Source of the DNA: Mycobacterium sp. 4858 | Lineage (GTDB): Bacteria; Actinomycetota; Actinomycetes; Mycobacteriales; Mycobacteriaceae | Reading direction: 5' to 3' | NCBI RefSeq assembly: GCF_900240975.1 | Contig: NZ_LT968776.1 | Location: 1,240,001-1,304,000, forward strand | DNA: 64,000 bases | Shown: piece by piece, positions 10,413-19,879 of the stretch | Position numbering within the stretch: position 1 is the stretch's first letter | Layout: each line of letters begins with the position of its first letter | Program-made: the position numbers and the translations under genes | The notes under the pieces: generated by a model | Database searches by the model: none | The model's input: only the letters and a program-made list of their open reading frames with translations | Told to the model about the DNA's origin: nothing

Positions 10413-10433
10413 AGGAAATTCCAGGGAATTCCT
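10413..10433. repeat. Imperfect 21-base palindrome upstream of infA
   Basis: AGGAAATTCC-A-GGGAATTCCT has ten-base arms with two mismatched pairs. It lies about 95 bases before infA and 160 before the divergent fusion gene. It could be an operator for either gene. Apart from this, the spacer 10320-10593 shows no feature I can support. Confidence 0.25.
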
Positions 10434-10593
10434 AAGACAGGGCACGCAAAAAGTCGGCGCGGATGACGCACCGTTGTCCCACGATACCTGGTCAGGGCCC
10501 CTGACCAAAATCGCGGACGGCGAAATCGAGTCGGCCGCCCAGCCGCCTCCTCGACCTGCCGCCAACGCCCTGACGAGGGCATACTTGAACCCG

Positions 10594-12279
10594 ATGACGA
10601 GCCCCGCGAACCCCGCAGCCTCCTCCCTTCAACCTCGCAAGCCGGTCCTGCTGACTGTCGACGACGATCCCTCGGTCTCGCGCGCCGTCGCCCGTGATCT
10701 GCGTCGTCAATACGGTGACCGGCATCGGATCGTGCGGGCCGACTCGGGACCCGACGCCCTGGAGACGCTCAAGGAGCTCAAGCTGCGCGGCGAGACGGTC
10801 GCCGTGCTGATCGCCGACTACCGGATGCCGCAGATGAGCGGCATCGAATTCCTCGAGCAGGCGATGGACCTCTACCCGGCCGCGCGCCGCGTGCTGCTGA
10901 CCGCCTACGCCGACACCCACGCCGCCATCGACGCGATCAACGTCGTCGACCTGGACCACTACCTGCTCAAGCCGTGGGACCCGCCGCAGGAGAAGTTCTA
11001 TCCCGTCATCGACGGACTGCTGGACGCCTGGCGGGCGGCGCCGGAACACCCGATCCCGCACACCAAGGTGATCGGCCACCGCTGGTCCGAGCGGTCCTGG
11101 CGGGTGCGCGACTTCCTGGCCCGCAACGGGCTGCACTACTCGTGGTTCATGGCCGACGACCCCGACGGCCAGCGGCTGCTGAAGGCCGCCGGCGAGGACG
11201 GCCTGCGGCTGCCCGTCGTCGTCACCGAACGCGGCGACACCCTGGTCGAACCCACCGACGCGGAGCTGGCCGACACCCTGGGCCTGACCACCACGCCGTC
11301 GCAGGAGTTCTACGACCTGATCGTCGTCGGCGGCGGGCCCGCCGGCCTGGCCGCCGCCGTGTACGGGGCGTCGGAGGGGCTGCGCACGGTGCTCATCGAA
11401 CGCACGGCGACGGGCGGTCAGGCGGGCCAGAGCTCACGGATCGAGAACTACCTCGGCTTCCCCGACGGGGTGTCGGGCGGCCAGCTCGCCGACCGGGCGC
11501 GGCGGCAGGCCGAGAAGTTCGGGGCCGAGCTGATCACCGCCCGCACCGCCACGGCGCTGGAGGTCAACGGCCCCAAGCGCACGGTGCGGTTCGCCGACGG
11601 CGGCTCGATCGACGCCCACGCGGTCATCCTGGCCACCGGCGTCGCCTACCGCCAGCTGCCGGCGGAGGGCTGCAGCGACCTGACCGGCCGCGGCGTCTAC
11701 TACGGGGCGGCCGTCTCGATCGCGTCGGAATGCGCGGGCGAGGAGGTCTACGTCGTCGGCGGGGCCAACTCCGCCGGCCAGGCCGCGATGTACCTGTCCC
11801 GGGAGGCCAAGTCGGTGACCATCGTGGTGCGTGGCCCGTCGCTGGACGCCTCGATGTCCTACTACCTGATTCAGCAGATCAAGCAGCGGCCCAACATCAC
11901 CGTGCGCACCTGCACGGAGGTGCACCGCGCCGTCGGCGACGACCACCTGGAGCGGCTCACCCTGGTCGACAACCAGACCGGGGAAACCCAGGAGGTCACC
12001 TGCGGGCGGATGTTCATCTTCATCGGCGCCGCGCCGCGCACCGAGTGGCTGGACGGGGTGCTCGCCCGCGACAGCCACGGCTTCGTCCTCACCGGGCCGG
12101 ACCTGCGCAACGTGTGCGGCTGGACGCTGGACCGCCCGCCCCACCACCTCGAGACCAGCGTGCCGGGGGTGTTCGCCACCGGCGACGTGCGGGCCGAGTC
12201 CGCCAAGCGCGTCGCGGCCGCGGTCGGCGAGGGATCGATGGCCGTGATGCTGGTGCACCGCTACCTGGCGGAATCGTGA
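10594..12279 (+). CDS. Response regulator receiver fused to a thioredoxin-reductase-like flavoprotein
   Basis: Three modules in 561 residues. Residues 15-145 are a CheY-like receiver (acidic Asp23-25, phospho-acceptor Asp75 in IADYRMP, Thr103, Lys126 in LKPW). Residues 157-230 look like a glutaredoxin/thioredoxin fold in which the CxxC position reads SERS. Residues 239-561 are a TrxB-like flavoprotein with the FAD motif GGGPAGLAAA, the NAD(P) motif VVGGANSAGQAA and the C-terminal FAD segment VFATGDVR. Where thioredoxin reductases have CATC this protein has GAAV (about 371-374), so neither module has a disulfide. It is therefore unlikely to be a true thioredoxin reductase despite the family name. 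ATG 10594 is preferred to TTG 10474. The kinase gene begins four bases downstream. Confidence 0.9.
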   Translation: MTSPANPAASSLQPRKPVLLTVDDDPSVSRAVARDLRRQYGDRHRIVRADSGPDALETLKELKLRGETVAVLIADYRMPQMSGIEFLEQAMDLYPAARRVLLTAYADTHAAIDAINVVDLDHYLLKPWDPPQEKFYPVIDGLLDAWRAAPEHPIPHTKVIGHRWSERSWRVRDFLARNGLHYSWFMADDPDGQRLLKAAGEDGLRLPVVVTERGDTLVEPTDAELADTLGLTTTPSQEFYDLIVVGGGPAGLAAAVYGASEGLRTVLIERTATGGQAGQSSRIENYLGFPDGVSGGQLADRARRQAEKFGAELITARTATALEVNGPKRTVRFADGGSIDAHAVILATGVAYRQLPAEGCSDLTGRGVYYGAAVSIASECAGEEVYVVGGANSAGQAAMYLSREAKSVTIVVRGPSLDASMSYYLIQQIKQRPNITVRTCTEVHRAVGDDHLERLTLVDNQTGETQEVTCGRMFIFIGAAPRTEWLDGVLARDSHGFVLTGPDLRNVCGWTLDRPPHHLETSVPGVFATGDVRAESAKRVAAAVGEGSMAVMLVHRYLAES

Positions 12280-12283
12280 CGGC

Positions 12284-13759
12284 ATGACCGCGCAAGTTCC
12301 TTGCGAGCCCGACGAGCTGCGCAGCCTGTTCCTGTTCGAGGCGCTCACCGACGAGCAGCTGGCGGTGTTGTGCGCCAACGGCCACATCGAGAACTACCCG
12401 CCGGGCCCGATCTGCGTCGAGGGCGAACCGGCGACCTGCCTCTACGTCCTCCTCGACGGCGAGCTGGTGATGTCGAAGCTGTCGGGCGGCCAGGACATCG
12501 AGACCAACCGGACCTCGCAGCGCGGGGTGTATTGCGGCGCGTGGCGGGCGTTCACCGGTCAGCCCCAGCACCAGAGCTACGACGCGACGGTGTACGTCAC
12601 CAAGCCGTCGCGGTTCTTCGTGCTCGACGCGCCCGCGTTCGCCCGGTTCATGAAGGACCAGTTCCCGATGGCCGTCCACCTGCTCGACGGGATGGCGGTC
12701 GGACTCGAACGGACCCGCCGGATCATCGACAACCGGGAGAAGCTGCTGGCGCTGGGCCAGTTGTCCGCCGGGCTGACCCATCAGCTGAACAACCCCGCCG
12801 CGGCCACCGTCCGCGCGGCCTCGGAGCTGCGCCAGCGGGTCGCCGGCATGCGCCAGAAACTCGGGATGCTCGCCGACGGGACCGTCAGCCCGGAGGCGCT
12901 GCGGGCGCTGGTGCGCCTGCAGGAGGAGGTCGCCGCCCAGGTTGCCAAGGCGGCGTCGGCGAACCTGACCGCCATCGAGACCGCCGACTGCGAAGACGCC
13001 GTCGGCGAATGGCTCGACGGCCACGGCATCGAGGGCGGCTGGGACATCGCGCCCACCTTCGTCGAGGGGGGCATCGACACCGATTGGCTGGAGCGCATCG
13101 CCGCGGCCACCGAGGAGCTCGGGGCGTCGGCGTCGCTGGAGAAAGCCATCCGGTGGCTGACGTACACCGTCGAGAGCGAGCTGCTGCTGAACCAGATCCT
13201 GGAGGCGAGCAAGCGGATTTCGGCGCTGGTCGCCGACGCCAAACAGTATTCGCAGATGGACCGTGCCCCCTTCCAGGTGGCCGACATTCACGAACTGCTG
13301 CGCAGCACGCTGGTGATGTTCGCCGACCGGCTGGGCCGGGATGCCGGCATCACGGTGGTCAAGGAGCTGGACCGAACTCTTCCCGAAATCCCTTGCTATC
13401 CGGGCGATCTCAACCAAGTCTGGACCAACATCATCGACAACGCGATCGCCGCGATGGGCGACGCGGGCGGGACGCTGACCATCCGCACCTGCCGCGAAGG
13501 CGAGAAGATGGCGCGTGTCGAGATCTGCGACACCGGGCCCGGCGTGCCCGAGGACGTGCGCCAACGCATCTTCGAACCGTTCTTCACCACCAAGCCGGTC
13601 GGGGAGGGCACCGGCCTGGGGCTGGACCTGGCCTTCAACATCGTCGCCAAGAAACATCGCGGGGACCTGCGGGTCGAGTCCAAGCCCGGGGACACCCGAT
13701 TCATCGTCTTGCTCCCCCTCGAGGCCCCGCCGATCGTGGACATGGAGCCTGCGGAATAG
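12284..13759 (+). CDS. Sensor histidine kinase with an N-terminal cyclic-nucleotide-binding-type domain
   Basis: This is the likely partner kinase of the upstream receiver-flavoprotein. Residues 10-130 form a CRP-like cNMP-binding fold (LFLFEALTDEQL, LYVLLDGEL, GAWRAF). A dimerisation/H-box with the probable phospho-acceptor His166 (GLTHQLNNPA) follows, then a long helical segment with a second acidic helical region. A GHKL ATPase (about 365-485) has an N box (NIIDNAIAAMG), DTGPGVP, FTTK and GTGLGLDL. There are no transmembrane segments, so it is cytosolic. The four-base gap to the preceding gene implies co-translation. A cAMP, cGMP or FAD/heme ligand for the first domain cannot be inferred. 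Confidence 0.9.
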   Translation: MTAQVPCEPDELRSLFLFEALTDEQLAVLCANGHIENYPPGPICVEGEPATCLYVLLDGELVMSKLSGGQDIETNRTSQRGVYCGAWRAFTGQPQHQSYDATVYVTKPSRFFVLDAPAFARFMKDQFPMAVHLLDGMAVGLERTRRIIDNREKLLALGQLSAGLTHQLNNPAAATVRAASELRQRVAGMRQKLGMLADGTVSPEALRALVRLQEEVAAQVAKAASANLTAIETADCEDAVGEWLDGHGIEGGWDIAPTFVEGGIDTDWLERIAAATEELGASASLEKAIRWLTYTVESELLLNQILEASKRISALVADAKQYSQMDRAPFQVADIHELLRSTLVMFADRLGRDAGITVVKELDRTLPEIPCYPGDLNQVWTNIIDNAIAAMGDAGGTLTIRTCREGEKMARVEICDTGPGVPEDVRQRIFEPFFTTKPVGEGTGLGLDLAFNIVAKKHRGDLRVESKPGDTRFIVLLPLEAPPIVDMEPAE

Positions 13760-13788
13760 GGCCACCGCTGCGCCGGTTGGGAACAACC

Positions 13789-14631
13789 ATGACCGATGCA
13801 GCGAGCAAGCCCGATCTCGGCCGGTTCGGAGTTTTCGGACGCGGCGTCACGCCCGAACAAGCCAAAGACATCGAAGCCCTGGGTTACGGGGCCGTCTGGG
13901 TGGGCGGTTCGCCGCCGGCCGAGCTGGCCTGGGTGGAGCCCCTGCTCGACGCGACGACCACCCTGCAGGTGGCCACCGGCATCGTCAACATCTGGACCGC
14001 CGCCGCCAAGCCGGTGGCCGAGTCCTTCCACCGCATCGACAAGGCCTTCCCCGGCCGCTTCCTGCTCGGCATCGGCGTCGGCCATCCCGAGGCGCACACC
14101 GAATACCGCAAGCCCTACGACGCGCTGGCCGACTACCTGCAGCAGCTCGACGAATACGGGGTGCCCACCAACCGCAGGGTGGTCGCCGCGCTCGGCCCCC
14201 GCGTGCTCAAGCTGTCCGCGGAGCGCAGCGCCGGGGCACACCCGTACCTGACCACCCCCGAGCACACCGCTCAGGCGCGCGAGCTGATCGGCCCGTCGGC
14301 GTTCCTGGCGCCCGAACACAAGGCGGTGCTGACCACCGACGCCGAGAAGGCCCGTACGGTGGGCCGCAGGGCGCTCGACATCTATTTCCAGCTCGCCAAT
14401 TACCGCAACAACTGGAAACGGCTCGGCTTCACCGACGAGGAGGTCACGAAGCCGGGCAGCGACCGTTTTGTCGACGCGGTCGTCGCCTACGGCACGCCGG
14501 AGGCGATCGCGGCCCGGTTGAAGGAGCACCTCGACGCGGGCGCCGACCATGTGCCCGTGCAGGTCCTGACGAAGGATGAAAACCTGGTGCCGGCGCTGGC
14601 CCAATTGGCTGGGCCGCTCGGCCTGAGCTAG
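13789..14631 (+). CDS. F420-dependent luciferase-like (LLM class) oxidoreductase, copy 1
   Basis: A 280-residue TIM-barrel protein of the luciferase-like monooxygenase family. Many members in mycobacteria use the deazaflavin F420. The pattern YGAVWVGGSPPAEL near the start, VATGIVNIWT and RFLLGIGVGHPE are typical of the TIGR03620 group. The substrate is unknown. The start is ATG 13789, 30 bases after the kinase stop. A much longer open frame upstream in the same phase is the antisense-like shadow of the kinase gene and is not used. It is homologous to the next gene along its whole length, and both resemble the single Rv3463 of M. tuberculosis as I recall it. Confidence 0.88.
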   Translation: MTDAASKPDLGRFGVFGRGVTPEQAKDIEALGYGAVWVGGSPPAELAWVEPLLDATTTLQVATGIVNIWTAAAKPVAESFHRIDKAFPGRFLLGIGVGHPEAHTEYRKPYDALADYLQQLDEYGVPTNRRVVAALGPRVLKLSAERSAGAHPYLTTPEHTAQARELIGPSAFLAPEHKAVLTTDAEKARTVGRRALDIYFQLANYRNNWKRLGFTDEEVTKPGSDRFVDAVVAYGTPEAIAARLKEHLDAGADHVPVQVLTKDENLVPALAQLAGPLGLS

Positions 14632-14656
14632 CAGACGACGCACGAGGGGGACGTAG

Positions 14657-15523
14657 ATGACCGAGCCGGTAGCACTCAAACCAGACCTGGGCCGATTCGG
14701 CGTGTGGCTGGGGTCCAGGTCCATCACCCCGGCACTGGCGCGGCGGATCGAATCGCTCGGCTACGGCGCCGTCTGGATCGGCGGATCGCCCGACGCCGAC
14801 CTGGCCTGGGTGGAGCCGGCGCTGGCCGAGACGGAATCGTTGCAGCTGGCCACCGGGATCCTCAACATCTGGACCGCACACGCCAAACCGGTGGCCGAAT
14901 CCTTCCACCGCATCGAAAGCGCCTATCCGGGAAGGTTTTTGCTGGGGATCGGGGTCGGACATCCCGAACACACCCAGGAGTACGTCAAGCCGTACGACGC
15001 GCTGGTCTCCTACCTCGACGAGCTCGACGCGGCGGTGGTGCCGACCAGCCGCCGGGTGCTGGCGGCGCTGGGCCCACGCGTGCTGCGGTTGGCGGCGCAG
15101 CGCAGCGCCGGCGCGCACCCGTATCTGACCACCCCTGAACACACCGCCAAGGCGCGCGAACTGATCGGGAACTCGGTGTTCCTCGCGCCCGAACACAAGG
15201 TGGTGCTGACCACCGACGCGGAGGAAGCCCGCGCCGTCGGCCGCAGGTACGCCGACTTCTACCTGGACCTGAGCAACTACGTGAACAACTGGCTGCGCAC
15301 CGGCTTCACCGAAGCGGACGTCCGCAAGCCGGGCAGCGACAAGCTGATCGACGCGGTGGTGGCGTACGGCACCGCCGAGGCCATCGCCCAACGCCTCAAC
15401 GAGCACATCGACGCGGGCGCCGACCACGTGGCGGTCCAGGTGCTCGACGCGGCCGGCGACGACGAGGTAGTGCGCGTGCTGACCGAATTGGCCGGGCCGC
15501 TGGGGCTGACTCCCGCAAGCTGA
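14657..15523 (+). CDS. F420-dependent luciferase-like (LLM class) oxidoreductase, copy 2
   Basis: A 288-residue paralogue of the preceding gene. The blocks GYGAVWIGGSPDADLAWVEP, LATGILNIWTAHAKPVAESF and SAGAHPYLTTPEHT are shared almost exactly. ATG 14657 follows the ribosome-binding site GAGGGGGACG. The 25-base spacing makes it part of one operon with copy 1. The start RFGVWLGSRS has a few more residues than copy 1, and its position next to rmlB suggests that this copy corresponds to Rv3463. The tandem copy is an addition relative to M. tuberculosis. Cofactor use is inferred from family membership. Confidence 0.88.
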   Translation: MTEPVALKPDLGRFGVWLGSRSITPALARRIESLGYGAVWIGGSPDADLAWVEPALAETESLQLATGILNIWTAHAKPVAESFHRIESAYPGRFLLGIGVGHPEHTQEYVKPYDALVSYLDELDAAVVPTSRRVLAALGPRVLRLAAQRSAGAHPYLTTPEHTAKARELIGNSVFLAPEHKVVLTTDAEEARAVGRRYADFYLDLSNYVNNWLRTGFTEADVRKPGSDKLIDAVVAYGTAEAIAQRLNEHIDAGADHVAVQVLDAAGDDEVVRVLTELAGPLGLTPAS

Positions 15524-15540
15524 CCGACTCGCTCGGTTAG

Positions 15541-16545
<1,005 letters not shown>

Positions 16546-16546
16546 A

Positions 16547-17155
16547 ATGAAGGTGCGCGAACTCGCCGTCCCCGGCGCATGGGAAATCACCCCCACCATT
16601 CACGGCGATTCCCGTGGCCTGTTCTTCGAATGGCTTACCGACCAAGGATTCACCGAGTTCGCCGGTCACCGACTCGATGTCCGGCAAGCGAACTGTTCGG
16701 TTTCGTCCGCCGGCGTGTTGCGCGGCTTGCACTTCGCGCAGCTGCCACCCAGCCAGGCCAAATATGTGACCTGCGTGCGCGGCTCGGTGTTCGATGTCGT
16801 GGTCGACATCCGCGAGGGTTCGCCCACGTTCGGCCAGTGGGATTCGGTGCTGCTCGACGACAAGGACCGCAGGACGATCTACCTGTCCGAAGGCCTGGGG
16901 CACGGCTTCCTTGCCCTGCAGGACGATTCGACGGTGATGTATCTGTGCTCGGCCGAATACAACCCGCAGCGCGAGCACACCATTTGTGCAACCGATCCCG
17001 CGATCGGGGTCGACTGGCCGCTGGTGAACGGTGCCGCACCCAGCCTGTCCGACCGCGACGCAGCAGCCCCCGGCCTCGAAGCAGTGCGCGCCGCCGGGCT
17101 TTTGCCCAGCTGGGAAGAGACGCAGCACTTCATTGCGCAAATGCGTAACCGATAA
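16547..17155 (+). CDS. rmlC: dTDP-4-dehydrorhamnose 3,5-epimerase
   Basis: RmlC epimerises C3 and C5 of the RmlB product, the third step to dTDP-L-rhamnose. It is a cupin-like protein of 202 residues with the family patterns DSRGLFFEW, SSAGVLRGLHFAQ (active-site His) and VFDVVVDIR. ATG 16547 begins one base after the rmlB stop. The frame can be extended to a GTG at 16535, but MKVRELAVPGAWEITPT is the conserved N-terminus. rmlA and rmlD are not in this window. Confidence 0.97.
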   Translation: MKVRELAVPGAWEITPTIHGDSRGLFFEWLTDQGFTEFAGHRLDVRQANCSVSSAGVLRGLHFAQLPPSQAKYVTCVRGSVFDVVVDIREGSPTFGQWDSVLLDDKDRRTIYLSEGLGHGFLALQDDSTVMYLCSAEYNPQREHTICATDPAIGVDWPLVNGAAPSLSDRDAAAPGLEAVRAAGLLPSWEETQHFIAQMRNR

Positions 17156-17295
17156 GCGCGTGACCCAGCAATTCCGCCGAACGCGACGGTCGTTATCCCA
17201 CAACACACTTGGTGACTCATCGCGCGCAAAAATGTATTCAGCAGTTGACCAGCTCGATTAGCGGATAAGGGGTCGCCGCTTATTTGCCATTGCGC

Positions 17296-17310
17296 GGTAC
17301 CTCAGGTACC
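17296..17310. repeat. Palindrome GGTACC-TCA-GGTACC downstream of rmlC
   Basis: Perfect six-base arms around a three-base centre lie in the 230-base spacer between rmlC and the first acyltransferase. The spacer is also noticeably more AT-rich than its surroundings (17210-17300). An operator or part of a transcript end is possible. Confidence 0.3.
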
Positions 17311-17342
17311 GTGAACCAGCCCAATTCGGTGCGTGGTCGCGA

Positions 17343-17348
17343 TACGAT
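17343..17348 (+). promoter_or_regulatory. -10 element of acyltransferase copy 1
   Basis: TACGAT fits TANNNT and is 37 bases before the ATG at 17386. Equivalent hexamers occur at nearly the same distance before copies 2 and 3, and the flanking pattern (GCCG after the hexamer, then a G-rich leader) is shared. That conservation is the evidence. Confidence 0.5.
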
Positions 17349-17385
17349 ACGCCGATAGGCCCTGTGCGGACTACGGGGGAGGCGG

Positions 17386-18564
17386 ATGAAACTCGGGCAG
17401 GTCTTCGATCCGCGCAACAATGCACTCAACGCCTGGCGGCTGGCGCTGGCCGGCGAGGTGATCTTTTGGCACACCTTCCCGATCAGGGGCCACCTACCGA
17501 ACATTCGGGCCGTACTTCAACTTCTCCTTTGCGTAGGGGTGGACGGGTTCTTCGGCATCTCGGGATTCCTCATCACCGCGAGCTGGCTCAGCAACCCACG
17601 CCTGCGTGAGTACCTCGCCGCCCGCGCGCTGCGCATCCTGCCCGGCTTCTACGTCTGCCTGCTGGTGACCGCGTTCGTCATCGCCCCACTCAGCGTGGCG
17701 ATTCAGGGCGGCTCGTTCACCAAGCTCATCACCTCGGGCGCGTCGCTGGACTTCGTCTTGAAGAACAGCGCCGTGGCGCTGGTCAAATTCGATATCGGCG
17801 GCACACCCACCGGGGTTCCCAGCGCGGGCGTCTGGAACGCTTCCCTGTGGTCCCTCATCTGGGAAGTGATGTGCTACCTCATCGTGGCCCTCATCGGCGT
17901 CGTCGGGCTCGCCACCCACCGCTGGGTCTCCCTCGCGTTCTTGCTGGCGGCGACGGGCGGCGCGATGATGCTCCCGGGGCTGAAATTCCCCGACGTGATG
18001 ACCCAACACGAGGGCGACGTCCGCACCGCCCTGTTCTTCCTGGCGTGCCGCGCCGCCATCATGTTCGCGGCAGGCGCGTTCCTGTATCAATGGCGCGACG
18101 TGATCCCCGCCCGCTGGTCACTGGTCGCGGTGAGCGCGGTCATCGTCCTGGCGGCCGGCTTCCTGCCCGACTACCGGGTGGTCGGCGCCCTCCCCCTGGC
18201 CTACGCCGTCGTCGTGTCGGGGGCCCTGATCCGCAACAAGCACCTCAGGTTGCGGACGGACCTCTCCTACGGCATGTACATCTACGCCTATCCCACCCAG
18301 CAACTGCTGCTCGTCTGCGGACTCATCACCCTGAACCCACTGCTGTTCACCGGCGTCACCGCCGCCGCGACGGTGCCGCTGGCCGCGGCGAGCTGGTTCC
18401 TGATCGAGAAGCCGGCGCGGCGCCTCAAACGGCGGTTCAGAAGTAAATTGACCGCCCCACAGGACCAAGACCAAGACCAGAGCCAGGAACAACCGGCGAT
18501 GGCGCGACCCACCCACGAAGTCGCCGAACCCGCGCTGCCCCCGGAACTGCCGGGTACTGCCTAG
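17386..18564 (+). CDS. Acyltransferase-3 family membrane O-acyltransferase, copy 1
   Basis: A 392-residue integral membrane protein of the acyltransferase-3 family. Such proteins O-acylate sugars of polysaccharides, glycolipids or antibiotics. It has about ten hydrophobic segments. An early His (FWHTFP) is the usual candidate catalytic residue. The family block DGFFGISGFLITASWL is followed by R-x-LRILPGFYVC. The C-terminal tail is charged and unstructured (Gln/Asp-rich). ATG 17386 follows GGGGGAGGCGG. It is the first of three tandem paralogues just downstream of the rhamnose genes, so a rhamnose-containing cell-wall lipid is a plausible but unproven acceptor. Confidence 0.88.
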   Translation: MKLGQVFDPRNNALNAWRLALAGEVIFWHTFPIRGHLPNIRAVLQLLLCVGVDGFFGISGFLITASWLSNPRLREYLAARALRILPGFYVCLLVTAFVIAPLSVAIQGGSFTKLITSGASLDFVLKNSAVALVKFDIGGTPTGVPSAGVWNASLWSLIWEVMCYLIVALIGVVGLATHRWVSLAFLLAATGGAMMLPGLKFPDVMTQHEGDVRTALFFLACRAAIMFAAGAFLYQWRDVIPARWSLVAVSAVIVLAAGFLPDYRVVGALPLAYAVVVSGALIRNKHLRLRTDLSYGMYIYAYPTQQLLLVCGLITLNPLLFTGVTAAATVPLAAASWFLIEKPARRLKRRFRSKLTAPQDQDQDQSQEQPAMARPTHEVAEPALPPELPGTA

Positions 18565-18605
18565 CCGGCAACGGCCAAGTGCCCACGCCGTTGGCCTCCG
18601 GCCGA

Positions 18606-18611
18606 TACTAT
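18606..18611 (+). promoter_or_regulatory. -10 element of acyltransferase copy 2
   Basis: TACTAT (TANNNT) lies 39 bases before ATG 18651. It is followed by GACGCCG and a GGGGGACGA leader that parallels the copy 1 and copy 3 leaders. Confidence 0.5.
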
Positions 18612-18650
18612 GACGCCGACAGTTCGATGGGGGACGACGGTCGGAGACGG

Positions 18651-19775
18651 ATGAAGCTCGGACAGGTATTCGATCCGCGCAATAATGCCCTGAACGCGTT
18701 GCGGTTAACGCTCGCGGCCGAGGTGATGCTCTTCCACTCGTGGGCTATCACGGGCCGCCAGCCGCCCGCAGCGATCAATCAGGTGTTCTTTTCCGTGGGT
18801 GTCGACGGCTTCTTCGCGATCTCGGGCTTCCTCATCACCAGAAGTTGGCTGACCGACCCGCGATTGCGTGACTATCTCACCGCGCGAGGCCTGCGCATCC
18901 TGCCCGGTTTTTACATCTGCCTGCTGTTGACGGCGTTCGCGTTCGCACCCATCAGTGTGCTGATCCAGGGTGGGTCGGCCCTCAAGCTGCTGGGCTCGAT
19001 CGCGCCGATCGAGTACGTCCTGAAGAACAGCGCGGTGGCCTACCTGCAGCCGGGCATCGCCGGCACATTGCAGGGGGTGCCCAGTGGGCCCACCTGGAAC
19101 GCGTCGCTGTGGTCCCTCGTCTGGGAATTGCTGTGCTACCTCGCCGTCGCGATTATCGGCGTCGTCGGGCTCGCCAACCGCCGGTGGGTTTCTCCCGTCA
19201 TGCTGGTGCTGGCCGTGTGTGCGGCGCTGGCGTTTCCGCCGCTGACCTTCCCCGGTGTGTGGACCATCCCCCAGCTCGCGGCGCGTTCGGCCATCATGTT
19301 CGCCGCCGGAGCGGTGATGTATCAGTGGCGCGACGTCATTCCCGCCCGCTGGTGGCTGGTCGGGGTGTGCGCGGTCATCGTTGTTGCGGCCGGCTTCCTG
19401 CCCGATTACCGCGTCGTCGCCGCCCTTCCCCTGGCGTACGTCGTCATCGTGACGGGCGCCCTGCTGCACCACAAGCGGCTGCAGTTGCGCACGGACCTGT
19501 CCTACGGCGTGTACATCTACGCGTACCCCACTCAGCAAATGCTGGCCGTCTGCGGGCTCGCGACTTTGAGTCCGTTCGTGTTCTTCGGCGCCAGCGCCCT
19601 GGCCACGCTGCCGTTGGCCGCGGCCAGTTGGTTCGCCATCGAAAAGCCCGCGATGTCCCTGAAACGCCGGCTCAAGCAGAAGTGGGGCGCACCCGCGCCC
19701 GCAGGCCCCGGCGGCGAACAATCCGACGACCTCGTCGCCGACCGGCCCGCTCGCCAAGCCCCGGGTGCCGCCTAG
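18651..19775 (+). CDS. Acyltransferase-3 family membrane O-acyltransferase, copy 2
   Basis: A 374-residue paralogue of copy 1, beginning MKLGQVFDPRNNALNALRL. It shares the early His (LFHSW), the DGFFAISGFLIT block, RILPGFYICL and the WNASLWSLVWE segment with the first copy, and has ten predicted membrane helices. I chose ATG 18651 over an in-frame GTG at 18579 because it matches the start of the other two copies, lies after GGAGACGG and is downstream of the conserved -10 element. The acceptor substrate may differ from that of copy 1, since the external loops (about residues 45-60 and 120-150) are the most divergent parts. Confidence 0.88.
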   Translation: MKLGQVFDPRNNALNALRLTLAAEVMLFHSWAITGRQPPAAINQVFFSVGVDGFFAISGFLITRSWLTDPRLRDYLTARGLRILPGFYICLLLTAFAFAPISVLIQGGSALKLLGSIAPIEYVLKNSAVAYLQPGIAGTLQGVPSGPTWNASLWSLVWELLCYLAVAIIGVVGLANRRWVSPVMLVLAVCAALAFPPLTFPGVWTIPQLAARSAIMFAAGAVMYQWRDVIPARWWLVGVCAVIVVAAGFLPDYRVVAALPLAYVVIVTGALLHHKRLQLRTDLSYGVYIYAYPTQQMLAVCGLATLSPFVFFGASALATLPLAAASWFAIEKPAMSLKRRLKQKWGAPAPAGPGGEQSDDLVADRPARQAPGAA

Positions 19776-19834
19776 GCCCGGGTCACAAGCGGGCCAAATC
19801 GCCAAAAATTCCGCACACGCGCGACGGCGTGTCA

Positions 19835-19840
19835 TAGTAT
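19835..19840 (+). promoter_or_regulatory. -10 element of acyltransferase copy 3
   Basis: TAGTAT (TANNNT) lies 39 bases before ATG 19880, with GCCG and a GGGGGCGA leader after it, as at the other two copies. Confidence 0.5.
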
Positions 19841-19879
19841 GCCGCGGACGGGCTTCGGGGGCGATATAGGCGGAGGCCA

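Noticed and set aside
12301..14631. A 776-codon open frame covering the kinase gene and continuing into the oxidoreductase
   Set aside because: Its first 490 codons are an Arg/Gly/Pro-rich shadow of the kinase frame; only the part from ATG 13789 has family motifs.
17312..17337. TGAACC followed by CGTGGT upstream of the first acyltransferase, resembling a SigL promoter
   Set aside because: The spacer is 14 bases, two shorter than in the three convincing elements of the window, and a better TANNNT -10 lies just downstream.
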